Assembly (NCBI GenBank): GCA_947600025.1
Contig: CANQFY010000014.1
Span: 1 to 32,867, forward strand
DNA length: 32,867 nt
Direction: 5' to 3'
DNA from: an uncultured Oscillospiraceae bacterium
GTDB lineage: Bacteria; Bacillota; Clostridia; Oscillospirales; Oscillospiraceae
Shown: one piece after another, positions 1 through 8,556 of the stretch
Numbering within the stretch: the stretch's first letter is position 1
Layout: the number at the start of each line of letters is the position of its first letter
Position numbers and translations under genes: made by a program
Notes under the pieces: model-generated
The model's database searches: none
Seen by the model: the letters and a program-made list of their open reading frames with translations, nothing else
Told to the model about the DNA's origin: nothing

Positions 1-2202
1 TACTGCGCCTTCCGCAGCGGAAACGCCCGGGACGTGCAGGTGATGACCGGCAAGGAGCAGATCTATCAAAAGGGCCTTTATAGCTTCCTGGAGGAGGCGA
101 AAATGCTCCTGTCCCAGGACGACCTGGCGACGCTGGTGAAGGTGGTGGATTTCTTCCAGGCCAACGGCACCGCCTACCTGGTGATGGAGTTTATAGACGG
201 CGTGCCGCTGCATCGGAAGGCGGCGGAGCTGGGAGGAAGGTTTCCCCCGGAGGTCCTGCTGCCCGCGCTGCCGCCCCTGCTGGCCGACCTGGGGACGCTC
301 CACGGCCGGGGCGTCATCCACCGGGACATCAGCCCGGACAACATCCTGTGGACGCCCAGCGGCACCTTGAAGCTGATCGACTTTGGCTCCGCCAGAGCAA
401 CCGGCAACGACGGCGGCATGACCATGCTGATGAAGCAGGGCTTCTCCCCCATCGAGCAGTACACCCGCAGAGGCCAGGGCGCCTGGACGGATGTATATGC
501 CCTGGCCGCCACCATTTACTACTGTCTTACCGGCGTCACGCCGCCCGCCTCTGTGGAGCGGCTGGATCAGGACCCTTTGCAGCCGCCCACCGCCCTGGGG
601 GCCCAAGTGACGCCTCAGCAGGAGCAGGCGCTGCTCCACGCCATGGCCGTGCAGCCCGGAGACCGGACCCGCACCATGGAGGATTTCGCCCAGAAGCTGT
701 TCCAGGAGGAACAGCCGGTCTGGGCGACCCCGCCGAAACAGGAGACGCCCAAACAGGACGCTCCTAAAGCGGCGGTCCCCGATGGGGAGGGCCCGGCGAA
801 ATCGCCGCCGATCCATCAGCCCTGGCAGAAAAAGTTCGCCTCTCAGATCACGGACATCCCGCCAAAGAAGCGCGCCCTCTTCGGCGGTATCGCCCTGGCG
901 GCGGTGGCGGTGGTAGCGCTGATCATCGGCGTGATCCTGTGGCCCCGGCAGGCGCCCACGATCCAGGAGCCGCCGACCGACGCCACCGGGTCTCAGGCCC
1001 CCGCGCGGCAGCCTACTCTGCCAACCTTAGACGCCCCCACGCCCACCGAAACGTCTGCCCCGCCCCCTGAAACCTCTACCCAGCCGCCTGAAACCACTCA
1101 AAGCGGGAAGGGCACCGTCACGAACAGCGACGGATTCGTGTTCCGGATCGTGGACGATCAGAACGCCTCCATCGTCGGCTATACCGGGGCCGACCGGATC
1201 GGCGTCCTCCCCGAGAGCATCAACGGCATCCCCGTCACCGCCATTGAAGACGGCGCGTTCGCCGGCGTGAAGGCGTGGGGAAGGGTCCTGCTTCCGGACA
1301 CACTGGAGACCATCGGCGCCAATGCTTTTGCCCAGTGCCGGGACCTGCGGATGCTGGAGGCCTTTTCCGACGTGCGCTGTGAGAAGGACGCCTTCGCCAA
1401 TTCCGATATTCATCTGGTCTGGGTCTACGATTCCACCTGCGGCACCTCCGGCTGGGACCTGCCGGACGACGTCCGGCTCTACCAGCGGGACAAGGACGAC
1501 GGCTTCGGAAAGTGGAAGGAGTGCGACAACCTGGAGGACGGCACCTTCTACCTCCTGACGGAGAATACCACCGCAGTGGTGGTGCTGCTGTCCGGCACGG
1601 AGGACAACATCGAGCTGCCCAGCTCGGCGGAGTACGCCCACGCGCTCTACGAGATCGTTTGGATCGCGGAAGGGGCCGACGCCGGCGTCCGCCCGGGAAC
1701 CACTGTGGCGCTGCCGCCCAACTGCCGCTTTGATTTCAGCCTCTGCAAGAGTCAGGGAGGCGGCGTCACGGCGTTTAACGCGCTCTACGACGATACCCTC
1801 TCCGACTTCTGGATCGCCACCTGCGCCTTCTGCGAGTCCATCAACAACGCCCGTCCCCGGGGCGCCCCGGCCATGCTGCCGGACCCGGTGCTGTGCGACG
1901 CGGCAAACATCCTCAGCCAGGAGGAGTTCTACAACAATAGCGGCGAACGCTCCAATGGGCAGAGATGGGCCACCGCCATCAAGGAAGCGGGCATGCAGAC
2001 CTGGAGCTTTGCCAGATTGTCCTGCGGCCACGGCACCTTTAGCAAGATGAAAGATAACGTGGTAGAGAAATTCGCCCACGCCATCGACGACTCGTCCGTA
2101 TCCGAGGTCCTGGGCCAATACTATACCTACATGGGCGTCGCCAAGTGGGAAGACTTTAGCAGCGGAAGCTACTGCTGGGAGATTATTCTGTTGGTCCCCT
2201 AG
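1..2202 (+). CDS. Membrane Ser/Thr protein kinase with BspA-like and CAP-like outer region (5' end missing)
   Basis: The reading frame is open from base 1, and its first residues (YCAFRSGNAR) match an internal part of the next gene, so the true start lies upstream. The visible part begins in the kinase N-lobe. The catalytic loop HRDISPDN and the metal-binding DFGSAR are present, then the activation-segment motif GFSPIEQY. A Pro-rich linker leads to one hydrophobic segment (roughly codons 290-316) and a Thr/Pro stalk. The outer part has a BspA-type leucine-rich stretch (IPVTAIEDGAFAG, LETIGANAFAQC) and a C-terminal region that resembles a worn CAP/SCP domain (SINNARPRGAP, then YYTYMGVAKW and YCWEIILLV). 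By analogy with PrkC/PknB-type receptors the kinase is cytoplasmic and the C-terminal half outside. It is a close paralogue of the next gene. Substrate and ligand are unknown. Confidence 0.88.
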   Translation, partial: YCAFRSGNARDVQVMTGKEQIYQKGLYSFLEEAKMLLSQDDLATLVKVVDFFQANGTAYLVMEFIDGVPLHRKAAELGGRFPPEVLLPALPPLLADLGTLHGRGVIHRDISPDNILWTPSGTLKLIDFGSARATGNDGGMTMLMKQGFSPIEQYTRRGQGAWTDVYALAATIYYCLTGVTPPASVERLDQDPLQPPTALGAQVTPQQEQALLHAMAVQPGDRTRTMEDFAQKLFQEEQPVWATPPKQETPKQDAPKAAVPDGEGPAKSPPIHQPWQKKFASQITDIPPKKRALFGGIALAAVAVVALIIGVILWPRQAPTIQEPPTDATGSQAPARQPTLPTLDAPTPTETSAPPPETSTQPPETTQSGKGTVTNSDGFVFRIVDDQNASIVGYTGADRIGVLPESINGIPVTAIEDGAFAGVKAWGRVLLPDTLETIGANAFAQCRDLRMLEAFSDVRCEKDAFANSDIHLVWVYDSTCGTSGWDLPDDVRLYQRDKDDGFGKWKECDNLEDGTFYLLTENTTAVVVLLSGTEDNIELPSSAEYAHALYEIVWIAEGADAGVRPGTTVALPPNCRFDFSLCKSQGGGVTAFNALYDDTLSDFWIATCAFCESINNARPRGAPAMLPDPVLCDAANILSQEEFYNNSGERSNGQRWATAIKEAGMQTWSFARLSCGHGTFSKMKDNVVEKFAHAIDDSSVSEVLGQYYTYMGVAKWEDFSSGSYCWEIILLVP

Positions 2203-2249
2203 CCCACGGGGCGCCACGGCCCGGAGGGCCCGAGAAATAAAGCGCTTTC

Positions 2250-2289
2250 CGCGTCTTTCCACGGGAAGGCCCCGCGTTTGTGTTTTTTT
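2250..2289 (+). terminator. Possible intrinsic terminator between kinase genes 1 and 2
   Basis: A stem CTTTCC/GGAAGG (one G-U pair) with loop ACG, extended outward by CGCG/CGCG across an uneven internal loop, is followed by a T-rich run ending at 2289. It lies only a few bases before the ribosome binding site of the next gene, so it could reduce rather than stop read-through. Confidence 0.42.
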
Positions 2290-2307
2290 AAGAAGGAGGG
2301 TTATGAT

Positions 2308-4839
2308 ATGGAGTACTGCCCCCACTGTATGCGTCCCGCTTCCGGCTCCAGGTGTCCTTACTGCGGCGGAAACATGAACTGGACCGGTCAAGTGGGGATC
2401 GATCTGCTGGTTGGCTCCATTCTGACCAGCGGCAACGGCTTGCGCACCTATCAGCTGGGCGCGGCCCTGGGGAAAGGCGGCTTCGGCATCACCTACGCCG
2501 CCCTGGAGGTCAACTCCCACCGCCGGATGGCGGTGAAGGAATATTTCCCCACCTACTGCGCCTTCCGCGCCGGGAATGGCCGGGACATGCAGGTGATGAC
2601 CGGCCAGGAGCAGTTGTACCGAAAGGGCCTGAATAGCTTCCTGGAGGAGGCGAAGATGCTCCTGTCCCAGGACGATCTGCCCACGCTGGTGAAGGTTGTG
2701 GACTTTTTCCAGGCCAACGGCACCGCCTACCTGGTGATGGAGTTTCTGGACGGCGTCCCCCTGCACCAGAAAATGGTGGAGCTGGGCGGGCGCTTCCCGG
2801 CCCAGGTCCTGCTGCCCACGCTGCCACCCCTGTTTTCCGATCTGGGGACGCTCCACGCCCGGGGGGTCATTCACCGGGATATCAGCCCGGATAATATCAT
2901 GTGGATGCCCGACGGCACCCTGAAGCTGATGGACTTCGGCTCCGCCCGGTCCACCAACGCCGGCAAGAGCATGACCATGCAGATGAAGCAGGGCTTTTCA
3001 CCCATCGAGCAGTACACCCGGAAGGGCCAGGGCGCCTGGACCGACGTGTACGCCATGGCCGCCACCATTTACTACTGCCTCACCGGCGTCACGCCGCCCG
3101 CCTCCGCCGAGCGGCTGGAGGAGGACCCCATCCGTATGCCCAACGAGCTGGGGGCTGGGCTGACACAAGCGCAGGAGCAGGCGCTGCTCCATGCCCTGGC
3201 GGTGCAGCCCGGAAACCGGACCCACTCCATGGAGGAATTTGCCCAGCAGCTGTTCTGGGAGGAGCCGCCGAAGCAGGAGGTCTATATTCCCGCCCCGCCG
3301 GTCCCGGAGCCGCCCCAGCCGGTCCAACAGTCGGTCCAGCCCCCAATATCCCAGCAGCCGCAGCAGGCGCAAATTCCGCCCAGCCAGCAGCGCTATCAGC
3401 AGCAGGGCCAGTCCTTTACCCAGCGGCAGACTCCTTCCCAGCCGGTCCACCGGCCCCCAAAATTGGGCTTGAAAGCGCCGAAGGAAAGATTCCAGACCTG
3501 GTGCGCGGTTCACAACATTACGCCGAAAAAGCTCGCTATCTTCGGCGGTATTGCCGTGGCGCTGGTGGCGCTGGTGGTGATCATCCTGGTGCTGGCCCTG
3601 GGGCGGAACGATTCGCCCTACGCACTCTACGATCCCAATGATTACACCGCCTCCACCAACGCCCCCACCGCCCGGCCCACACTGCCCAACATTCCCCCCT
3701 CGACCACCCCGGCCACCGAGGCGACCGAGGACACAGCGCCGGATACCATGATGGTGGGCGACTACCAGGTGCGGATCATCGACGAGAACAACGCCACCAT
3801 CGTGGGCTTTGTGGGCGACGAGATTGGCGACATGCCCATCGAAGCAGGCGGCGTGCCCATCACCGCCATTGCTGACGGCGCCTTCTACGCGGACGGGCGT
3901 GGGACGAAGATCCAGGCGAATATCTGTCTTCCCGTCTGTCTGAAATCGATCGGGGAGCGGGCCTTTTCAAGCTGCAATACCCTGCGCATGGTCTATTGCT
4001 TCTCGAATGTCACGGTGGGCCGGGACGCCTTCTCGGATACCGGTCTGCGCTGCGTGATTCTGACTGACGACAACGCCAAGATCCGCAATCCCGGCGCGCT
4101 GGATAACACGGTGCGGATCTTTAAGCGGAATCTCTCCTTTGAAATTGACCCGGATTACAATGTGGACGTCTACTGCATTGTCGACGATATCATTTACGGC
4201 TGGGATTCCACCGAGCCCGACGCCATCGTGATGGACCTCCCCTCCGGCCTTTCCACCATCGAGGTGCCGGAGACGATCCTCGACATGGACGGCGAGGAGC
4301 GGGAAGTCCATTGGATCGAGAAGGAGTCCATGAAAAAGGTCGCAAAGTCGGTAAAGATCGGCCTGCCTAGCCGCTGCCTCTTTGACCCGTCCCTCTATGA
4401 AAGCCATCCCGATACCTTCTACGCCCTGGAATCCGAGACTATATCGGAGGACTGGATCTACCTCATGCGGGTGGTGGAGGCCATCAATGATTTTCGGGGC
4501 GGCAACGCGCCGAATATCCAGCCCGCTGTCGACCTCACCCTGGCGGCCTACGCCATGGCTCAGCAGGAATACACCGGCGGCGAAGTGGCAGAAGATCTCA
4601 CCTGGGACGATGTGATGGAACGTTTCCGCCCGGAGGGATTTGCGTTCGGCATATGCCCCTATGGCACCGCGCCCTTCTCCAATCTGTTGGAGACGCTTGC
4701 CACAGATAAATACGCCGGGCCCATTCCCTCGGAGCAAAGCGCCGACTACGCCGGGCAATACTACAACAGCATCGGCCTGGCCCACTATCTGACGGAGGAT
4801 GGAGAGATGTACTGGATCATCCTTTTGGTGATCGATTAG
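2308..4839 (+). CDS. Zinc-ribbon membrane Ser/Thr protein kinase with BspA-like and CAP-like outer region
   Basis: 843 residues. ATG 2308 is chosen because AGGAGGG (2294-2300) sits 7 nt upstream. Seen in order: an N-terminal zinc ribbon (Cys 4, 7, 16, 19); a kinase domain about 48-320 with glycine loop GKGGFG (55-60), ATP-anchoring Lys 77 in AVKEYF, HRD 189-191 and DFG 209-211; a Gln/Pro-rich linker 320-390; one membrane segment about 409-432; a Thr/Pro stalk; BspA-type leucine-rich repeats about 490-590; and a C-terminal region about 715-843 resembling CAP/SCP domains (VVEAINDFRGG, LAAYAMAQQEY, YNSIGLAHYL, MYWIILLV). The catalytic loop reads HRDISPDN, so the Lys usual in HRDLKPEN is Ser. The gene is a tandem duplicate of the preceding one and lies 24 nt before the third kinase, probably in one transcript. 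Kinase activity is inferred from conserved residues; the signal it senses is unknown. Confidence 0.92.
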   Translation: MEYCPHCMRPASGSRCPYCGGNMNWTGQVGIDLLVGSILTSGNGLRTYQLGAALGKGGFGITYAALEVNSHRRMAVKEYFPTYCAFRAGNGRDMQVMTGQEQLYRKGLNSFLEEAKMLLSQDDLPTLVKVVDFFQANGTAYLVMEFLDGVPLHQKMVELGGRFPAQVLLPTLPPLFSDLGTLHARGVIHRDISPDNIMWMPDGTLKLMDFGSARSTNAGKSMTMQMKQGFSPIEQYTRKGQGAWTDVYAMAATIYYCLTGVTPPASAERLEEDPIRMPNELGAGLTQAQEQALLHALAVQPGNRTHSMEEFAQQLFWEEPPKQEVYIPAPPVPEPPQPVQQSVQPPISQQPQQAQIPPSQQRYQQQGQSFTQRQTPSQPVHRPPKLGLKAPKERFQTWCAVHNITPKKLAIFGGIAVALVALVVIILVLALGRNDSPYALYDPNDYTASTNAPTARPTLPNIPPSTTPATEATEDTAPDTMMVGDYQVRIIDENNATIVGFVGDEIGDMPIEAGGVPITAIADGAFYADGRGTKIQANICLPVCLKSIGERAFSSCNTLRMVYCFSNVTVGRDAFSDTGLRCVILTDDNAKIRNPGALDNTVRIFKRNLSFEIDPDYNVDVYCIVDDIIYGWDSTEPDAIVMDLPSGLSTIEVPETILDMDGEEREVHWIEKESMKKVAKSVKIGLPSRCLFDPSLYESHPDTFYALESETISEDWIYLMRVVEAINDFRGGNAPNIQPAVDLTLAAYAMAQQEYTGGEVAEDLTWDDVMERFRPEGFAFGICPYGTAPFSNLLETLATDKYAGPIPSEQSADYAGQYYNSIGLAHYLTEDGEMYWIILLVID

Positions 4840-4863
4840 CGCGGATATAGGAGTGATCGCCCT

Positions 4864-7800
4864 ATGGAGAAACACTATTGTCCCTATTGCATGACCCCCG
4901 TTGTCCCCGGGGAGCCATGCCCCAACTGCGGCCTCACCGGCGGCAGCTACACCTCCCAGCCCCATCAGCTGCCCGCCGGCACCATCCTTGCCGGCCGGTA
5001 CCTGCTGGGCCGGGTCCTGGGAGAGGGCGGCTTCGGCATTACCTACATCGGCTGCGACACCCGGCTGGAGCTGCGGATCGCGGTCAAGGAATACTACCCC
5101 GTGAACCATGTGTCCCGGAACTGCCGGGTGTCCAACGCCGTGAACTGCTTCACCGGCGTCGCCGGGCAGGGCTACGAAAAGGGCCGGGAGCGGTTCATCC
5201 GGGAGGCCCGGACCATGGCCCGGATGGACAAGACCCCCCAGATCGTGGCTGTTCGGGACTACTTCCAGGAGAACAACACCGCCTACATCGTCATGGAATA
5301 TGTGGACGGCACCACCTTCAAGGAGCTGGTGGCCCAGAAGGGCGGGAAGATCCCCGCTTCCGAGCTGCTGCCCATGGTGGAGCCCCTGTTCAGAGCCCTG
5401 GAATCCATGCACGCCCTGGGTCTGATCCACCGGGATATCAGCCCCGACAATCTGATGCTGGAAAACGGCATGGTCCGCCTGCTGGACTTCGGGTGCGCCC
5501 GGGAGTCCGCCGCCAGGGGCAGCGAGACCATGACCATCGTTCTCAAGCAGGGCTACTCTCCGGTGGAGCAGTACCAGCACAAGGGCCAGGGGCCCTGGAC
5601 GGACGTTTATTCCCTGGCCGCCACCATGTACTACTGCCTCACCGGCGTCACCCCGCCCCAGGCCCTGGACCGGATCTGTGACGACGAGCTGGTCCCTCCC
5701 AGAAAGCTGGGCGCGGACCTGACGGAGGCCCAGGAGCTGAGCCTGCTCTTCGGCATGGGCTTGCAGCCCACCCGCCGGTTCCGCTCGGTGCGGGAGTTCT
5801 ACGCCTCGCTGTACCAGGGCGTGCCGGTACCGGTGAAGCCCCAGGTGCTCTACGGGCCCCGCTACGCCCAGGAGGCTCTGGAGGAGGTCCCGCCGGAGGC
5901 GGAAGCGCCCGAGGAGGCGGCGTCCGAGGTGGAGGCCCCCGAGGCAGCGCCGGCGGAGACGGCCCCGGCGGATGCCGGGGAGGAGGTCCCGCAGGACGCG
6001 CCCTGGCACTTCCCCCCGGTCCCGGAGCAGCCCGCCCCGCCGGCGGAGACGAAAAAATCCAAGAAAAAGCTCTGGATCCCCGTGGCGGCCTGCGGCCTGG
6101 CGGTGATCCTGGCGGTGTCCATTCCACTGATGCTGCGGCAGGGCCGCCCCGATCCCACCGTGCCCGGCGGCAGCACCGGCGGCGCCGGGTCCACCCATCA
6201 GTCCACCGAGCCTGCCCAGACGGAAGCCAATGTCCTGCGGCTCAGCGGCAACTGCAGCCGGTCCTTACCGGACGCCCTGGCGGACGACTCTGTGGATCAA
6301 ATCGTGTTGGAGAAGGGTAGCACGATCAATTATATGCTGCAGCCTCTGGTGATCAACAAGCCGGTACTCATCGAGGAGGACGTCTACATCCACTGCGGCA
6401 CCGACACCATAACCGTGGAACCGGGCGCCACCCTGACCGTCCAGGGGATCCTGGACGCGCTGAACCTGATCGTTCAGGGCAATGTGGAGGTCTCCGGCGG
6501 GGGCGATCTGATCGTGCGGCAGCAGGTCCAAGTGAACGGCGGCCAGGTCCATGTAAAATCCTATGCCGGAATCGACGGGTTGCTGGCAGTCTCCGGCGGC
6601 GGCCAGGTATTCGTGGAAGACGGCGGCTCTATGGTCGCGGGCTGCTACCTGCTGGAGAGCGAGGATTCCCTCGTCGCCCAGGAGGACGCCGTCAATCTGG
6701 ACTATAACCTTTCCAACGTTGCCATCGTGGACGAGGAAGCGCTGTTCGCCGACGCCGTCCATGTACATAATTACAATGAGCTGAGAAACGCGGAGGTCGC
6801 CAACGCTAAGGCCATCGTGATCGACGGCAGCGTTACCGTTCCCGACGATCAGCCGGACCTATACAACACCGCCGTGATGGTCTCCGCGGAGGGAGAGTTG
6901 ATTCTGGAATCTTACGACACTTATTTCCAGGTCAACACTCTCATCAATCACGGCACTCTGGCCGGTCCGATAAATCCCCGGCAATTCATCAACTACGGCA
7001 ACGCCGAGGGCAGCATCTATCCGGTGCAGCTCCAGGGCAGCCAGCGGCAGATCTTTATGAATCTGGGCAATGCCACCATCCACGGCATGCCCAATGACGG
7101 CCCGGTGTTCAACCTGGGCGTGGTGCGGTACACCGCGGAAAGCGAGCGCTATGACCCACCACAGGACCCCTTCTTCTGCGACTATTTCCTAAACGCCCAA
7201 GGCGCGCGGCTGGAAGTGGACCCCGGAATGACCTTCGAGCTGAGCAGTTACCTGGGCAACAGCGGCGCCATTTTGGTCCGACAGGGCGCCACCTTCTGCA
7301 ACTACGGCCTCATGGATGAGGTCTACGAATCCGCGACCATCGATGTGGCCGGCAAACTGCAAAACGACGGGTATCTGAGCGTCTCCGGCGCCAACTTCCA
7401 AATAGGGGACAGCGGCTCTTTCTATGGCGGCGGCATCCTCTACATCAAAGACGGCCGTGGCTCACTGGCCCAGGACTACCGCGTCGCCTGCCGCACCCGG
7501 GTGGAAAGTTACAATATCAACGGCGCGGAAAAAGAGGCCGCCACTTTGGAACAGCTCCGCGCGGTCCTGTCCGAGGAAAACATCGGCTGCGTCGTCATCC
7601 CCACGGGGGCCGTCATCCAGGTCCCGGAGGATCTTGAGGTGAATACGCCCTTCATCGTCCGCGGGGAGCTCCATATGGCCCCCGGCACTACGCTGTCCAT
7701 GTCCGACACCTCGTTTACCATCGAGAGCGGCGGCCTGCTGGAGGTGGACCGGTTGGAGCTCCATGACGCCTCCCAGCTGCTCACCCGGAGCGGTAGTAAC

Positions 7801-8496
7801 GTCCTTTTCCAGCCCGGTGGCCTGCTGCGGCTGGACGGGGGCAGCTGCGGAAGCTTTATGCACATAGACCTGGAGCTGAACGGCGCGTCGGTGGAAGTGG
7901 AGGGGGAGGACACGATCCTCTTGGCGGACGATGTGCACAACTGCAGCGACCATCTGACGGTGCGGGACCGGAGCAGCGCCTATCTCCGCTTCCTGGAGCA
8001 ATTTTCCCAGCCGTCTCAGGTGCTGGTAGAGAGCGACGGCTATCTGGGCGTCTATGGAGGCACCAATTTGTCCAACGGGGCCACCCTGACGCTCCGGGAT
8101 TCCAGCGTGCACAACCCGGGCTTCTTCAGCATGGATAACACCGCATCTCTGGTGCTGGAGGGAGAGCGCGCGAACTTCTACGCCGCCTTGGGCGACCTGA
8201 ATCTGGCCCCCGGTTCCAACATCGAGATCCGCGCCGGCTATCTGGAGATGTGGGCCTGGGGCGAGCAGGACAAGGAGATCTACGCCGACATCGTGAACGA
8301 CGGCATCTTCCGCGTCGCCACCACTAATCTGGGCGGCCATGTGGTCAACCGGGGCGAGATGCAGATCGCCGGAACCTCCACCGTGACGGTTTACGGCACC
8401 CTGGAGAACCTCGGCGTGATCTACACCGAGGACGACAGTTCCGCGCTACTCAATAGCGGCGGCACCATCTCCGGCCCGGCGCCGGTCCAGCGGTAA
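4864..8496 (+). CDS. Zinc-ribbon membrane Ser/Thr protein kinase with large repetitive (beta-solenoid-like) outer region
   Basis: 1210 residues. ATG 4864 follows AGGAG (4849-4853) by 10 nt. The N-terminus is a zinc ribbon (Cys 6, 9, 19, 22). The kinase domain spans about 45-315, with GEGGFG (53-58), Lys 75, HRDISPDN (189-196), DFG (208-210) and the GYSPVEQY activation segment. An acidic Ala/Glu/Pro linker (335-395) leads to one membrane helix (about 403-424). The remaining roughly 785 residues are built from short strands separated by Gly/Asn turns (NGGQVHV, SGGGQVFVEDGG, NHGTLAGPIN, NDGYLSVSG), as in right-handed beta-helix adhesins. No catalytic motif is visible there. It shares the kinase type of its two neighbours but has a wholly different outer part. 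The inference is a receptor kinase whose outer domain binds a surface or polymer; no substrate is identifiable. Confidence 0.9.
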   Translation: MEKHYCPYCMTPVVPGEPCPNCGLTGGSYTSQPHQLPAGTILAGRYLLGRVLGEGGFGITYIGCDTRLELRIAVKEYYPVNHVSRNCRVSNAVNCFTGVAGQGYEKGRERFIREARTMARMDKTPQIVAVRDYFQENNTAYIVMEYVDGTTFKELVAQKGGKIPASELLPMVEPLFRALESMHALGLIHRDISPDNLMLENGMVRLLDFGCARESAARGSETMTIVLKQGYSPVEQYQHKGQGPWTDVYSLAATMYYCLTGVTPPQALDRICDDELVPPRKLGADLTEAQELSLLFGMGLQPTRRFRSVREFYASLYQGVPVPVKPQVLYGPRYAQEALEEVPPEAEAPEEAASEVEAPEAAPAETAPADAGEEVPQDAPWHFPPVPEQPAPPAETKKSKKKLWIPVAACGLAVILAVSIPLMLRQGRPDPTVPGGSTGGAGSTHQSTEPAQTEANVLRLSGNCSRSLPDALADDSVDQIVLEKGSTINYMLQPLVINKPVLIEEDVYIHCGTDTITVEPGATLTVQGILDALNLIVQGNVEVSGGGDLIVRQQVQVNGGQVHVKSYAGIDGLLAVSGGGQVFVEDGGSMVAGCYLLESEDSLVAQEDAVNLDYNLSNVAIVDEEALFADAVHVHNYNELRNAEVANAKAIVIDGSVTVPDDQPDLYNTAVMVSAEGELILESYDTYFQVNTLINHGTLAGPINPRQFINYGNAEGSIYPVQLQGSQRQIFMNLGNATIHGMPNDGPVFNLGVVRYTAESERYDPPQDPFFCDYFLNAQGARLEVDPGMTFELSSYLGNSGAILVRQGATFCNYGLMDEVYESATIDVAGKLQNDGYLSVSGANFQIGDSGSFYGGGILYIKDGRGSLAQDYRVACRTRVESYNINGAEKEAATLEQLRAVLSEENIGCVVIPTGAVIQVPEDLEVNTPFIVRGELHMAPGTTLSMSDTSFTIESGGLLEVDRLELHDASQLLTRSGSNVLFQPGGLLRLDGGSCGSFMHIDLELNGASVEVEGEDTILLADDVHNCSDHLTVRDRSSAYLRFLEQFSQPSQVLVESDGYLGVYGGTNLSNGATLTLRDSSVHNPGFFSMDNTASLVLEGERANFYAALGDLNLAPGSNIEIRAGYLEMWAWGEQDKEIYADIVNDGIFRVATTNLGGHVVNRGEMQIAGTSTVTVYGTLENLGVIYTEDDSSALLNSGGTISGPAPVQR

Positions 8497-8510
8497 AATG
8501 TTCTAAAAAG

Positions 8511-8547
8511 TTGGAGGCCCTGCCGATCGGCAGGGCCCCAATTTTTT
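8511..8547. terminator. Bidirectional intrinsic terminator between convergent genes
   Basis: A perfectly self-complementary 22-base core (8515-8536) is flanked by TTGG/CCAA pairs, with T6 on the plus side (8542-8547) and a run of A (8505-8509) that becomes T5 on the minus strand. It serves both the third kinase and the convergent gene. Confidence 0.85.
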
Positions 8548-8556
8548 GAAAACCGT

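Noticed and set aside
1027-2874. Long antisense open frame (615 codons) across the kinase genes
   Set aside because: It spans two kinase genes on the opposite strand, has no ribosome site and no recognisable motif; such frames are expected opposite GC-rich codons.
3967-6198. Antisense open frame of 743 codons
   Set aside because: It lies opposite two well-supported kinase genes, and its Gly/Ala/His/Arg-rich composition is typical of a shadow frame.
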